Made by a program: the position numbers and the translations under genes. 64,000 nucleotides of DNA from Pseudorasbora parva. Lineage: Eukaryota > Chordata > Actinopteri > Cypriniformes > Gobionidae. The notes below the pieces were generated by a model that was not told the DNA's origin, searched no databases, and worked only from the letters and a program-made list of their open reading frames with translations. Shown piece by piece: positions 1-12,290 of this stretch (the first letter of the stretch is position 1; every line of letters begins with the position of its first letter). The DNA lies in NCBI RefSeq assembly GCF_024679245.1, contig NC_090178.1, positions 18,478,213 through 18,542,212 of the forward strand, read 5' to 3'.

Positions 1-138
1 TACCAAAAACATAATCAGTGCCTTCACAAATGACTTGAGCGTAATCTTAGTAGCTGTCTTAAAAAGTGACTGTTTTGATGCTCAAAAAGAATATTTAGCA
101 TGCTGTGTTTTGGTCACTGTTTGTTTTTGTCACTGCAG

Positions 139-383
139 CTAATCCAGCTGATCGTGAGTCACCTGCCGGTTCCAGACCTGTGCCGATTGGCTCAGAGCTG
201 CAAGCTCTTTCACAAGCACTGCTGTGACCCGCTGCAGTACATCCAGCTCAGCCTAAAGCCGTACTGGGCCCGGCTCACAGATGCCTCTCTGTGCCACCTG
301 CAGAGCCGCTGCACCCTCCTGCAGAGACTAAACATGTCCTGGACGGGCAACCGTGGAGCCGTGACGGCCACTGGTTTCTGCAG
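139..383 (+). CDS. fbxl4: fbxl4 exon: C-terminal half of F-box and start of LRRs
   Basis: The exon follows a TTTTTGTCACTGCAG acceptor and ends at CTGCAG|GTAACG. It is 245 nt, so it leaves a split codon (AG + C, serine) completed by the next exon. It encodes the F-box part that binds SKP1 ([16 protein letters not shown]) and then [19 protein letters not shown] and NMSWTGNRG, which join the F-box to the first leucine-rich repeat. An ATG at 100 lies upstream in the intron and is not a start. Confidence 0.93.
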
Positions 384-3300
384 GTAACGGCAATAGTCTC
401 TGATCCGGATTTTTGAAAAGGTTTGATCTACTAAATGTGTGTAATAGTCGCTCCATTTCTGTCTTTTTTCCCTTCAAGCTTTATGAAGGCCTGTGGGGTG
501 AGTCTGGTGTGTTTGGAGCTGTCGTGCTGTCATTTCCTGACTGAAGCGTGTTTAGAAGTGATCGCCCAGACGTGTCCGTGCCTCCGGGAGCTCAATTTGG
601 CTTCCTGTGACCGTCTGCAACCTCAGGCCTTCAATCACATCGCCAAACTCGCTAATCTACGTAGGCTCGTGCTGTACCGCACTAAAGTTGAGGTGAGAGC
701 AAGACGAGAAAAAGCATCTGGTATACACCGAATTCTAACACTTTTATGTATTTTTCATTTGTAGTTTGATTCGAATTTTCAAATATTTACATTCAAATTT
801 TCAGACTCAAAACATTCACTAAACTCTGTATACTTCCTTTATGCATCCATTCCTTTTTTAACATACCATTTAAACCTTTAAGGTCACCATGAAATATATA
901 TATTTTTTTATCCATGCACATTTATTGGTCCAGTGAAACACTAAACTCAGATCGCATTATGGTAGTGTTGTCAAAATTACCGACCACGATACCAAATCGG
1001 TACTGAAATGTTAAAAATATGACGCTTTGAGCGCAGTTGAGCGGAATCGTAAACACCTCTGACTGGCCATTGTGCTCACGCGCTCATCAAATAGGTCTGT
1101 GATTGGCTACTTTGATCAGTGCTTCACAATCATGTTGTAAAAATACATCAATGATGCTTTTCACGGAGCGCTTACACAGATACACACAGAGGGTTTGAAT
1201 GTAGGTGTCTATCAGCCTACCGGTCCGCTGGTCGACGCCTGCTTGTGCTTTCAAACGCTCCCGCTCCCACTTTCAAAACACTTTTCAAACACTTCCGTGT
1301 TGTTTCAAACCGTGCGTTGATCATTGTAGCCAATCACAGGCACATCCGATGAGCGCGTGAGTACAATGACCAGTCAGAGGTGTTTATGATTACAGCTCAA
1401 CAGCGCTCGAAGCGTCACCTTTTTAACATTTCAGTACTGATTTGGTTTCGCGGTTGGTACTTTTGACAACACTACATTACGGTGTTTGATTCAAGGTTGG
1501 GATCAGCAAAACAAAACTTAAATTATGAATCATTAAATGTAAAATAACTAGTGCTGTCAAAATGGCTGTAAGACCCGCCACCGCCTTTGATTTGATTGGC
1601 CGTCTTGATCATTTTGACATTGACGAGCGCTGTTAGACCACTGAGGTGGAGCAGCCTAAAAAATTGATCAGCCTAAAAATTTAACTTTTAAAATGTTTTT
1701 TCATTCTAAAAACAATCAGCTTTACTCATTCTGGGGGCCATTGTGAGGAGCAGCCAATCACAACATTTTGATTTGCTGCGCACAAAACGGAAAGTGTCCC
1801 CACTGCTCAGTGCCATACAGATTAGAGCATTGTGTTTTAGTACCTCATTGTGTACAGTCTTCTTTTTTTTTTTTTGGTTAAAAAAAATCTCGATTCTGTG
1901 ATGTTTCCTGCATCTCCTGAATTACACATGTATGACTGTATCCTTGATTAAAGCAATAGTTTTGGGTGGTAATAATGAAGGTTTTTAACATCAAAGCTAA
2001 AATTGTTAATTAATGATCCATGAAATTTTGTGTTCCCCCAAAAGTTGTCTGCTTTATCATGCATCACCTTTGTTTATTGTTTATACTGCATCATTAAAAA
2101 GGCAAGTAATCTTGGGAATTGAAGAAGAAAACATGATTATGCCAGGCCTTTTTTAAGCTGTTATAGTTACCTGTCCTTCTAATTATACCGCATCAGGTCT
2201 ATTAAGTGCAAAAGGTGCATGATCACCTTTAGGCCTTGTTTACACCTATTAAGATGTTTTGGTTGATCAGCTCTCAAGTGGATGACAGTAAATACAGGTG
2301 TAAACGGGGTCTTTACTTTCGACCACGTCCAGAGGTAGTTGAAAATGCATTCGACCGGATTGCTTTCGTAGCATAGACGCTCATGTGGTCGAACAGCCAC
2401 AAAATACCACCTACTCTCCCCCTACTGACCTAATGAGTAAACATTATGGGGACCACACTAGCCAGACGGGATTTTACTTAACCAGGTTTGGTTTGAAGAT
2501 GAAAAACATACCAAACACAGTGTTCTCTCACCATTCCTGATTGTTCCATTTATTTTGTTTAACATGGTCTTGCTGATTTCAGAGCAGAGAGACGAAAGCT
2601 GATGCTCTCCGTTTTTCTATTGTCTCTGGGTGGGTTCATATGTAAATTACATTAGGTTCATATGCACATTGCCCATTAGATCGAAAGATCTGTAAGGGCC
2701 CATATTTTTACCCACCCATAGACCCTGCCTAGGATGGAAGTTGTTGAAACTGGACAAAAGAGACAGATTAAAATAGCAGGTGGAAACGGGAGTGTGTCTC
2801 CATCATCTACTTTTTATCCAATCGACCAAAAAGCATCTTAATACCAGGTGTTAACAGGGCCTTAGATCAGTGCTACATACTGGTGCAGGCCCAAGCATGC
2901 TAGAGTCGTCCCATCCCTCCCTGTGGTTAACTGTGAATCAGCATTGGTAGGTTTATGAGTGCTTCTGCCAACAGGTATAATGTTTCTGTAGCTTTTTGTA
3001 GTGATGGCGACTGCATGTAAACATACTCAGGAACACACAGACGGCAGGTGTGTCTGTAGCAAACGCACTTCTCCGTCATCAATGGAAATAAAGCGTCTTC
3101 TGTAGGGAACCTAATATTGTAAATAACAATGGAAATATACACACAACATTTGTCCACTAACTCACACAGTACCATCAATCTTCAGCCGTTTGAGTTTCAG
3201 TTCACATGAGTTTCTTTTAAAAGCCCAAACAACAATGAAAACAATGGCTGTATTATCTTAGTGATGCTCGCATGACACTTCAGTGAAAAAAATTCTGTGA

Positions 3301-6300
3301 AAAATCTTATTTCTATATCTCAGATGTGAGTGCCAGCCATGTGCACCAGACCGTGAGGTCATACACTGTAATAGTTTTATTTTGACACATCCATTTGAGA
3401 GAATATCGAATAGCGGAGTTTAATTTGTTGTCATCTCTGATTTGTGATATCAAATGTGCGTTCTTTTGTCTCCTTTTTACTCTACTGCCACCTGAATAGG
3501 AGGTTGTGTTATCATACCATTAGCGCTGCGTGTTAATCATCACTGTCTTCTCTGTTTTCTTTCTTTCCACATGCAGCAATCAGCCATGTTGAGCATCCTC
3601 ACTTTCTGCCCAGAGCTCAGGCACCTTAATCTGGGAAGCTGTGTCATGGTGAGTCTACTGGACAGAGGAAATATGGTTTACGTGACTGAACATTCTGGGT
3701 CATCATAAAAAATAAAAAAATAAAATTATTTTTGAAAATAGGCATATGAGAAGCCGATTAACTTAATAAGGAATCTTAAAATATATTCTTCTTAAAGGGA
3801 TAGTTCACCCAAAAATGAAAATTTGATGTTTATCTGCTTACTTAGGTGTCTTTGTTTCTTCAGTAGAACACAAATAAAGAACTCCAACCGTCGCTGTGTG
3901 TAGGTCATATAATGCATGTGAATGGGTAACAATTCTATGAGAGCAAAAAAAACATGCTTAGACAACATGCACAAAGAGCCCTGTGGCTCATGACGACACA
4001 CTGATATCTTAAGACCCAAAACGATCAGTTTGTGTGAGAAGTCAAGCAGTATTTATATAATTTTTTGCCTTAAATACAACGCTATATCCACCAGCCTGGA
4101 ACGCACTTCACTTCAGGTGAGGAAGGTCAATATACACGCTCTGGCGTCTCCAGATTGTGTATACCGGAAGTGATTTCTTTACACGTACACAACGCCAGAG
4201 CATGTATATTGACCTTACGGGAAGTGAAGCGCAAATTGTTACCCATTCATATGTATTATATGACTGGCACACAGCAACGGTTGGAGTTAAAAACTTCATT
4301 TGTGTTCTACTGAAGAAACAAACACACCTACATGTTGGATGCACTGGGGGTAAGCAGATAAACATCCAAATATAATTTTTGGGTGAACTATCCCTTTAAC
4401 CTCCTAGGTGCCACTGTCCATGTACAAGGACGTTTATATTTTAGTAAATTTCTTGGACACCATGCTTGTCACAGTTTTAAGTCTGGATGTCCTGTAAAGA
4501 GCACATTCAGGGCTTTTCAGAGATTTGTTTTGAGGTTTTACCAGGATAACAACTTCTCCTTATTGAAATATGATGTTTTGTAATTCTCATTTAAATCTGA
4601 CTAATTTTCAAATTGTTATAAATCAGTATCTCAGGGAAATGCTTTGGGGTTTCTAAACAAAATATGACTTTGTTAACAAACAATTTATTTCATACATGTC
4701 CTTGATAGAGGACAGCGGGACTTAAAGCATGTTTATCAGGCATTTTAGGAGACAACAAGTGAATTGTACAGAGATACATTGGATGGGGAAACCCATGTAT
4801 GGCCATTTTACCCACATATTTCATAAAGTAAAATGGTATATCGATTCATTCCGTTATATCTTTCATAACAAAGGTGAGAATAATTTTTCAACAGTTTGGT
4901 TTAAAAAAAAACCTGAAACCTAAAAATTGATCAGGGAGTGAAAAATAATCGCATTGATTTTGCCCCTTTTTTTTAAAAAAATTTTTTTTTTTTTTTTTTT
5001 AATAAAATTGCATTTTTCAACAACAAAAAATCTTTTGTTTCTTTTGTTCTAAAGAATGTAATGACATGGAATAAATGCTAAATTCAGAAAGCTTAGGTTA
5101 ACATGGCACTAAAACACCACATACTGTTACATACTAGCCATTCTATACAGTATGCAAAATTAGGTTTAGTGTATCCCAAATAATAATTACAATACATTGA
5201 AAATGGTGTACCAAAGGGAGGTATCCATGCATGTGTATCTCTATATTACGTCCCACAACTCCTGCTAAATTAGTTGCATCAGAGGGCAGTTTTATGATGT
5301 TATACTATGTCCCCATTCTGGCTGACTTCATAACAAATATGAAAAAGTAGGGTCAATTCTGATAAAATAGTGATAGTGAGGTAAAAAAATATGAAGTATG
5401 CAAATTGGCTTGTCTTGAATATTGGCTTGTCTGGTTGAGTGTCAGTTATCAGTGAGTGCTTCACTGTGGCTACGTGGTGATTTCATCACAGATTGAGGAC
5501 TATGATGTGGTGGCGAGCATGCTGAGCGCACGATGCCGTTCTCTACGCTCCCTCGACCTGTGGCGCTGCAGGAACCTGAGCGAGCGTGGATTGGCAGAGC
5601 TGGTTTCGGGCTGCAGGCTCCTGGAGGAGCTGGACCTGGGTTGGTGCTCCACGATTCAGAGCAGCACCGGCTGCTTCCAGCACTTGGCCCGCAGCTTGCC
5701 CCGCCTACGCAAGCTCTTCCTCACCGCCAACCGCACCGTGTGTGACTCTGACCTGGAGGAGCTGGCCGCTAACTGCAGCGCTCTGGAGCACCTTGATATT
5801 CTGGGTGAGATGAGTGGTTTTTTTTGGTTTGTTTATAAGTGTTCTGTTTTGTGGAACACAAAATGCTATTTTAAAAAAATATTTTCAGTGTTTTTGTCCA
5901 TACAATGAAAGTCAACTGGGTATAATGTTAGTTATATAGACAAAAACATTCTTGAATACACACCACCATAAAGATTTTTGGGGTTTGTAAGATAAAGAAG
6001 TTTGAAAGAAGTCTCTTATGCTCACCAAAGCTGCATTTATTTGATCAAAAATACTGTAAAACAGTAATATTATGAAATATTATTTTAAAATCAATGTTTT
6101 CTATTTTAATACATTTTAAGCCCTATTTGTATGGGATTAGATTTGCATGGAGAGGTGGGGTAAAGTAATTACTACCAGAGCTTCCGCCATCTCAAAAATA
6201 ATTACGGACAATGTCAGTAAAGATTACGGCGAATTTTACCCTCTGTAAAAAGGTCCAGAAAAATTACCTCAGGTAATGCTAATCCCGTCCGAATGCTTAT

Positions 6301-7621
6301 GTCTGTGATTGCTGATGTTATATTATCCTAACGCTTCTCCTCATGTATCTCCGGAGCTACCATTTGCACACCCAATCTTCAGCATGCTTTTATTTAATTT
6401 CAACATAGACTAAATCCGACAGAAAAATTCAATTATAAATGAAATTATAAATCATACATGACGCACGAAAGCACAGCACATGACCTAGAAAACACACACA
6501 TACACCTCTGTAATAAACATGCTAGTCCTGTTAGAATTGGTTCATGACATCGCAGACGTGTAGTAATAAAGAAAATTTACTCAAACATCGTTTAGAACTA
6601 GTCCTGTCTAAATAGGGCTTTAAAATGTAATTTACCCTGTCCTCTTGCTATCGGAAATTACTGTAAATACAAATTTCCTGGTCGGAAGTGGAATATGAAT
6701 GCTCGCGCAAGTCGTATTTACTACTGTGAAAAATGTTGAATCAGTTTCCGAGTTGGGCGGCCCATAAACTTTAAATGTAGCGGAGGGGTGAAGGATTGCT
6801 GCTGTTACTGCTATTATTTATTAGTGTATTCCACAACATCTACAGCACCTTGTCTTGTTGTTAAAATCTTGCCATGTATATTTGCATATATAAATAACCA
6901 TTTGAGGCATATTGTATGTTTTATACACGGCATGTATTTGATTGATATTCCAGATTTGAAAATCTCGATTATGCAGTTAATATTTACATGGTTGTCAATG
7001 AAAGGAGTTGCTAGATTTGATTCCATATTAAGATTTCCTCATGAAACAGGCAAGAATAAACCTGGTGTCCTTAATGATCACTATTGTTTCCGAAAACAAA
7101 GCACTTGAACGTGACGCTTGTAATCGCAACTTCAGATTCAGTGGGAATTAGGACATTTCCGATAGGATATGAAGAATGCATTATTGCTATTATAGCAAAG
7201 CTGAATGATCTTTCAGAAATCATTCTAATATTTCTTATTTTAACCAATGTTGATTTATAACAGGTGTGCTGCTTAATATTTTTGTAAAAATGGGATACAG
7301 GATTCTTTGAATAGAAAGTTTAAAAAAAACAGCATTTGTGTCGAATGTCTTTACAAATGTCTAAATGTCTTTACTGTTACTTTTGATTCATTAATGTATC
7401 CTTGCTGAATACACATAACGATTTTTCAAAACAAAAAGAAAATCTGTTTTTTCTTAGGCACGCGGATGGTGAACCCTGCATCTCTGCGGAAATTACTGCA
7501 GTGCTGTCCTCGGTTGAAGCTGTTGGACGTGTCCTTCTGCTCGCAGATCGACTCTCGCTTCACCCAGGAGCTCAGTGGCCTTTTCCCGAATGTGTCCATC
7601 AAGAAGAGTTTCACTCAGTAG
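139..7621 (+). CDS. fbxl4: fbxl4 (F-box and leucine-rich repeat protein 4), partial: last five coding exons
   Basis: FBXL4 is a mitochondrial F-box protein. It is known as the substrate receptor of an SCF ubiquitin ligase that restrains mitophagy by promoting turnover of BNIP3 and NIX, and human loss causes mtDNA depletion. Five exons join in frame (139-383, 479-692, 3577-3648, 5492-5804, 7458-7621) with GT/AG borders and encode about 335 residues. The first exon starts inside the F-box ([16 protein letters not shown]). The rest is a run of leucine-rich repeats of the LxxLDLxxC type (for example [17 protein letters not shown] and LEELDLGWC), ending in KKSFTQ as I recall for the vertebrate protein. 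The human protein is about 621 residues, so the targeting peptide, discoidin-like region and start of the F-box lie upstream of the window. No frameshift or premature stop is seen. The gene converges on pou3f2. Identity is confident; exon borders were read by eye. Confidence 0.95.
479..692 (+). CDS. fbxl4: fbxl4 exon: leucine-rich repeats
   Basis: The exon is bounded by a pyrimidine-rich tract and CAAG acceptor at 475-478 and a GAG|GTGAGA donor at 693. It encodes FMKACG and repeats with the motifs [21 protein letters not shown] and QAFNHIAKL, ending [10 protein letters not shown]. The upstream intron is only 95 bp. Confidence 0.93.
963..1474. mobile_element. hAT-like fold-back MITE with 8-bp target duplication
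   Basis: The termini are TAGTGTTGTCAAAA and TTTTGACAACACTA. The two arms can be matched for about 150 bp or more with mismatches, so the element is mostly one large palindrome. It is flanked by CATTATGG (955-962) and CATTACGG (1475-1482), an 8-bp direct repeat with one mismatch, the size made by hAT transposases. The TAGTG terminus also fits hAT. It has no coding capacity and is 512 bp long. Confidence 0.8.
2229..2865. mobile_element. MITE with TIRs in fbxl4 intron
   Basis: The left end reads TAGGCCTTGTTTACACC then TATTAAGATG. The right end, reverse-complemented, reads TAAGGCCCTGTTAACACC then TGGTATTAAGATG. These imperfect inverted repeats of about 40 bp bound a roughly 635-bp non-coding element of a type common in cyprinid genomes. 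A short GATCA repeat lies on each side, but I cannot fix a target duplication with confidence. Confidence 0.65.
3577..3648 (+). CDS. fbxl4: fbxl4 exon: short LRR exon (24 codons)
   Basis: This 72-nt exon has a CACATGCAG acceptor and an ATG|GTGAGT donor. It is in phase 0 on both sides and encodes [20 protein letters not shown] followed by SCVM, one leucine-rich repeat unit. It was found by homology to the known protein; it is too short to stand out as an open frame. Being symmetric, it could be skipped without a frameshift. Confidence 0.92.
3792..4399. mobile_element. 608-bp fold-back MITE (TTAAAGGGATAGTTCACCC family)
   Basis: The ends are TTAAAGGGATAGTTCACCC and its exact complement. Inverted similarity extends about 50 bp (to ATGTTTATCTGCTTAC). 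A second inverted pair near the centre (AAGGTCAATATACA at about 4127 against TGTATATTGACCTT at about 4204) makes almost the whole element a hairpin. Paired antisense open frames at 4108-4375 are a by-product of this symmetry. The same terminal motif recurs near 19.4, 27.1-27.3, 30.6 and 51.9 kb. Confidence 0.8.
5492..5804 (+). CDS. fbxl4: fbxl4 exon: central leucine-rich repeats
   Basis: This 313-nt exon follows a TTTCATCACAG acceptor and ends CTGG|GTGAGA, leaving one base of a glycine codon. It carries the most regular repeats of the protein: [43 protein letters not shown] and LEHLDILG. It is GC-rich compared with the AT-rich flanking introns, as expected for coding sequence. Open frames of 70-75 codons in the other two + frames are shadows. 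Confidence 0.94.
5805..7457 (+). other. fbxl4: fbxl4 intron with nested repeats
   Basis: A dispersed cyprinid-type AT-rich repeat appears to start near 5990 (GCTGCATTTATTTGATC) and resumes near 7190 (TCAGAAATCATTCTAATAT to TGCATCC-like sequence near 7400). The insertion at 6114-6625 and further unclassified DNA to about 7190 split it. Open frames at 6788-7108 have no recognisable product. Confidence 0.5.
6114..6625. mobile_element. MITE inserted in an older repeat
   Basis: The termini TTTTAAGCCCTATTT and AAATAGGGCTTTAAAA are inverted repeats, extending inward imperfectly (GTATGGGATTAG against GACAGGACTAG). The element is about 510 bp and non-coding. It sits in the TTTTAA stretch of the dispersed AT-rich repeat found elsewhere at 21.1, 34.0 and 46.3 kb. 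Confidence 0.6.
7458..7621 (+). CDS. fbxl4: fbxl4 terminal coding exon
   Basis: The exon follows a TTTTTTCTTAG acceptor. Its first two bases complete the glycine codon from the previous exon, giving [14 protein letters not shown]. Then come the last repeats ([13 protein letters not shown]) and the C-terminus [12 protein letters not shown], with a TAG stop at 7619-7621. Confidence 0.94.
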
Positions 7622-7868
7622 AACTCGATGGGTCCTGAGCACAAGCGGCTTTATGGGATGGACTTTAAGACCCTTGGGAGAAGGGTGGTGCATTCTGGTG
7701 CTGTGAACTTGCTGCCTTGAACTGCACAGAGCTGTGAACTGCCACCTGGAAGATGTCATGGATGTTTCATACTCTCTCAGCTTGAACGGTCTCACTATGT
7801 ATTGAATCTCATGCATTTCATCAGACCTCAGTTTTTGATCTTAATCTCAGGGTTTTATTTTTGTCTTC

Positions 7869-7905
<37 letters not shown>

Positions 7906-8815
7906 CGTTTGTAGTATGCTGTACTACAGCCGAAGGGTTTCGTTTTAAACATACTTATTGAAGTGTATCCATACCAATGTTTTATTTGCAATGTTAAATG
8001 TTGTCAAACCGCTGTTGAATATTGTGAAATAGTAACATGGTGTACTATAAATATTTATTGATTAATTATAAATTCAGGGTCACATTGACTTGAATCGTGG
8101 GCACAGAAATCTTTTGTGGCAATACCTAGTTTGTGTGAAACTTTGCCCATGTCTTGAGTCAATCCTGTTATGCACTTGTATGTTCACAGTAGGGCAAATA
8201 CCAAAACATAAGCTTTTCTCTATTGCAAAACTTGACGTTTCCTTTTACACAGGTGCATGCTAACCCTTAGATGACATATCCTTGTGCCTTAGGTTTAAAG
8301 AGAGAAGTGCTTTGTAAATGTGCTGGTCGTCTGTATTGTGCTATGCTAAATTGCAATTTGCCAAAATCACCCTAAACCAAAGGGTTTTACTTTTCTTTCA
8401 TTCAGAAAAAAAACTTTAATTTTGACAAACAGATGGCAATGTACTGTATTTTCTTTAAAGGTATACAATTATTCAAGTCAAAACAAGGATAAGGAGAAAT
8501 TGTTTAGTGCTTTTGGTAAAAGTTTTTCAAGTGCCATATTAAAAAAAGAAAAATTTCAATTTGATTTACCTGTAATTTATTAGCAGCATAATAAGCACAC
8601 CCTGTAAACAAACTCTAAAATTTATTTGAAGCAATCTAACATTATATAGATTGTATTTGTTAAATTATACACTAGCTACAGTGAATTAATGTTGTCATTT
8701 TGGATATTGTATTAAATTGGTCCCGTTTGGAAGAAGCAGGAGGCTTTTAGCACCATTTCAGATCTGAGAGTGACACTCACAACGTTTTGGTTCAATAAAG
8801 TGAGGCTTAATATTT
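7622..8815 (+). other. fbxl4: fbxl4 3' UTR
   Basis: This non-coding stretch runs from the fbxl4 stop codon to the predicted cleavage site. It is AT-rich, contains a short imperfect GA microsatellite at 7869-7905, and has no other visible repeat. Its end is set by the AATAAA at 8794 and the T-rich tract after 8820. Confidence 0.7.
8794..8799 (+). terminator. fbxl4: Polyadenylation signal for fbxl4
   Basis: A canonical AATAAA is followed about 20-35 bases later by a TTGTGGTGA and long T-run, the usual GU/U-rich downstream element. It lies about 1.17 kb after the stop codon. Earlier weak signals could also be used. Confidence 0.7.
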
Positions 8816-8879
8816 TGTGGTGATTTTTTTTTTTTTTAAACAATATTCTTCCTTCTGTGATTATATAAAAGAATTGATA

Positions 8880-9360
8880 CCATTGATGAATTGATCTTAT
8901 TACTAAGGCTAAATCTTCTCACAGATTATGCTTCACGTGCGGTTGGTCTATCCACCAGTAAGATTCAATTGTTTGGTCAAGATGAAAGTCAAAAACTTCC
9001 TTACTCTTAATCCCTCTGCGTTTACCGGCATATTAATATTGCATCTGGCAGTGACAGTCTCATTGGACGAACAGTGATGTAATGAATTGTTTATGTCTGC
9101 TTTAATGATGGACTGAGGAGCTCTAATGTGCCCTGAGGACCTGGAGGGATGCAGTTAATTAGATGAAACGATTTCTTGATTTCTATACAACCATTGCTAG
9201 TCAGTACACGCGGAAAACTGTCATTACACCCCTGTAAATAGATCAACAGTACACAGCGTAACAACACTGCCTCTGCCTTTGGACCCTGTAATTTAGATGT
9301 GGAACTGCACGCTTGTTACAATGGTTTTAGCATCAATATGCATTTTCTCTTTCCTTTTCT
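8880..9360. promoter_or_regulatory. Possible conserved non-coding element between fbxl4 and pou3f2
   Basis: A non-repetitive stretch of mixed composition contains TAAT/ATTA cores, GGCATATTAATATTGCATC and GCAGTTAATTAGATG, within otherwise AT-rich DNA. It lies in the short interval shared by the two 3' ends. Calling it regulatory is inference from composition only. Confidence 0.25.
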
Positions 9361-10630
9361 CTGTTTTATCATTTAGTAACAGAAACTAGTTTAAGGAATA
9401 TTAACGCTCGCATAGGCATTCCTGACATTTTTAGTAAACAGAAGAAAACCTACAAATGTAATGCAGTGTTTTCACCTTTTTTCTTTTAGAACAATAAAAA
9501 TGATGAATTTGCTAATATAAATGATATTTTTGATGCACTCTTCTATGCTTAATCAAGTTAAAGAGGTTTTGTTAAAAATGCAACATTTATGGACATTCGA
9601 AATCTGAAATAGTGGACATTTAAAGTGATTGTCTAACACCTCAGCAATATTAGTTCAGTAAAACGCAAAACAGAAATGTGAAAAATCTTACAGCCTTTTG
9701 GTATTTTCAAATAAATACCAAAATATTTATTTTTGGTATTTATTTTGGGGGAAACCAGGCTCATTGTGAGCCAGGGTATATGTGTAACGTAAACTGCAAA
9801 TTAACATGGCGGCCCACTGAAGTCAGAAAGCATCACAAATGGCCATGTGCTGGTGTTGTCACATTTAACCTATGTTACTTTAGGTGTCCTAGAAAAAATC
9901 TCACTAGGTGGCACTAGAGGATAAGGATAAGCTTTTACACAATCACGGTTTTAATACACTCAATTCTAGACCTAAAACATGTTTTCGCAAAACAAGAGAA
10001 AATGCTATCACTTTGAAACTTCTATAATAGTCTAGCTGTAAATTGTCGATATTATGGAAGAAGAATGTTTAGACTTTTTTTTCTCTGAAAGGTAAAGAAA
10101 TTGGAATTGCACGATTCATTCCTAGGCAAAGCACCACGGAAGACTCATAAGAACACCCCAGTTCACTGTCGTTAGTCATGACGAAATTATAAAATATATA
10201 ACAAAAACGACGTAGCTTAATTCTCACAATGGCTTCGTAAATTATAGTAGGCTATTTTATGGTCTATTATTCCCAAAAACGATACTAAAAGTACATTATT
10301 TGCAACAATAGCAAAAATACGCAAAATACACGAAAATAGCCTAAATGAATGCATTTAAGAGACAACGTGGTCCACATTTGAACAACACTGTGGCAAGTGA
10401 CACTTTGAAATAACATTTCACAACTGCTCTATTTACAAAATTTAACTGGGTTCAGTTTTTCTAAAAGCTGGTCGAACATTTTTATAGGCTACGGCTACTG
10501 CCTTTACCACACACAAAAAAAAATCGTTTTATTAAACGCAAGAAGGCAGGACACTGCAACACATCTCAGTCAGTCCTCAACATCTCAGAATCTCAGAATG
10601 TAGATCCTATTGACCTAGGCCTAATATAGG

Positions 10631-10726
<96 letters not shown>

Positions 10727-12284
10727 GCCTATGTGTGTGTGTGTGTGTTTTTTTTTTCTTTCACTTTCATGGAAAATAAACAAAACTTTTCGGTAAGCAT
10801 TTGTTGTGGCTTACATTTTACGCCCACAATGTCAGTTGACATTCCATTTGAAAGCTAGCTGGGCTGTTCTGTTATTTCTGTTTTACATGTTAAATTTTCG
10901 TTAAAAAAAAAACATGACCGAGACGTCAATAAATAGCCTATAGTTTTCCACGCATAAATTTGACACCCGTCGACATAATGTCAATTTTGATTATTCGATT
11001 TAGAAAAACATCATGTAGCCTACAACAAAATCAAATTTCTATCACAACCTCTGCGCATTTTATTTTACCCACAAATTCATCCAGTTCAAGGTTTGATGGA
11101 TTCTTTCTGACAGAGGAAATAAAACGACAAATAAATAGCTCCCACAGTCTTTGTAGAATTACATGACAGTTTGATCAATTAATGAAAATGTTTCTTTTGA
11201 AAAATGTAGAACGATAATAACAGATGTCCCTGGAATTTCAGTGGAATAGATTTACACAAAATATGAATTAAAATATAAACAAAATAATACAATAAGAAAA
11301 TAAAAATAATAATAATATTTTCTGATTGTTGTATTTACACATAGTGACGTATAGCAAGCCCCTTGGAGAAATCTTTCCATTTTTTCAAATCTTCCAGTGT
11401 TTTGCATGTTCAGTAAATCATCACTGCATCGTGTCCCTATAAATGCGACCGCGGGACTAACACAATGAACAACTATAAAACACAGAAAATAAAACAAAAC
11501 AAAAACAGTAACAGCCTAAATCCAAGTAAGCTATCATTTTAATATGTATAGCTCCGATGTTGGGTAAACGTGGAGAATATTTAATATTAGCTAATAATAA
11601 TAGGCTAATAAACATAATAATAATGTATAATGATATGCGTGATAAATGATGGAAATATAACACACAAAACCGCTTTATCATATGAAACAATGAAGAATCG
11701 TTTGACTTTAAATGAAAATATTGCAGGTCACATCACTTGCTTTTCCCATTCTCCACGATACTGTGTAAATAATCTCTATTTCAAAATAATTAAAAAAGAC
11801 ATTCAAATGATTCAGATATATAATATTGAATTCGTTGGGTAGAAAATAGTGCTAACATTGTTGAAGACTGAACATTGTTTACTATACATAAACATAGTAA
11901 AGTCAGCTCATAATTTATAAAAAAGCAGCTGAATGTGGGTTAAAAAGCAACTGACTCACGCAAGAGATAGAAAGCAATATTCGGCTAAATGACTATAAAT
12001 ATAAAGGCAAAATATACCAGCTCTAATGTTAAAACAAATAAGACCAAAATAAAATAAACAAAAACCTCTAAAATATTTTCAAAATTCTAAATAATACGAA
12101 AAAGTGCTCAAGTGAGAGAATAACGTAACTATGTCCTTTAAAAATTATACAATATTTACAGCACTGTGTGGAGTCCTGTGAAACAATTGTATTTTATGGT
12201 AATATGACTAAATCGAAGGAAATGCCAGGTTTATATTACTAGCCCTTCGGTGACCTGTCTGCAGCTTGATGCTAGAAGTTTCGT
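9361..12284. other. AT-rich intergenic DNA with no gene seen
   Basis: Apart from the (TA)n tract at 10633-10719 and a short GT/T tract just after it, this interval shows no recognisable gene or element. Open frames are short and AT-biased. Some of it may be distal 3' UTR of pou3f2, whose 3' end is not fixed. Confidence 0.5.
10633..10719. repeat. (TA)n microsatellite
   Basis: An uninterrupted TA dinucleotide tract of about 87 bp, followed shortly by a GT tract and T-run at 10731-10757. Confidence 0.98.
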
Positions 12285-12290
12285 TTTATT
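12285..12290 (-). terminator. pou3f2: Candidate polyadenylation signal for pou3f2
   Basis: TTTATT on the + strand reads AATAAA on the pou3f2 strand, about 780 nt after its stop codon. No convincing GU-rich element follows it, and Brn2 3' UTRs can be long, so a more distal site such as the one near 10526 is also possible. Confidence 0.25.

Larger units (their letters stand above)
693..3576 (+). other. fbxl4: fbxl4 intron carrying two MITEs
   Basis: This is the largest fbxl4 intron in the window (2.9 kb). It contains two fold-back elements listed separately (963-1474 and 2229-2865). The remainder (1483-2220 and 2870-3570) is AT-rich with no recognisable gene. Confidence 0.8.

Noticed and set aside
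4108..4375. Paired open frames on both strands in an fbxl4 intron
   Set aside because: They mirror each other because the MITE is a palindrome; not coding.
5533..5813. Additional open frames in the other + frames
   Set aside because: They overlap the real fbxl4 exon 5492-5804 in wrong frames and have no homology.
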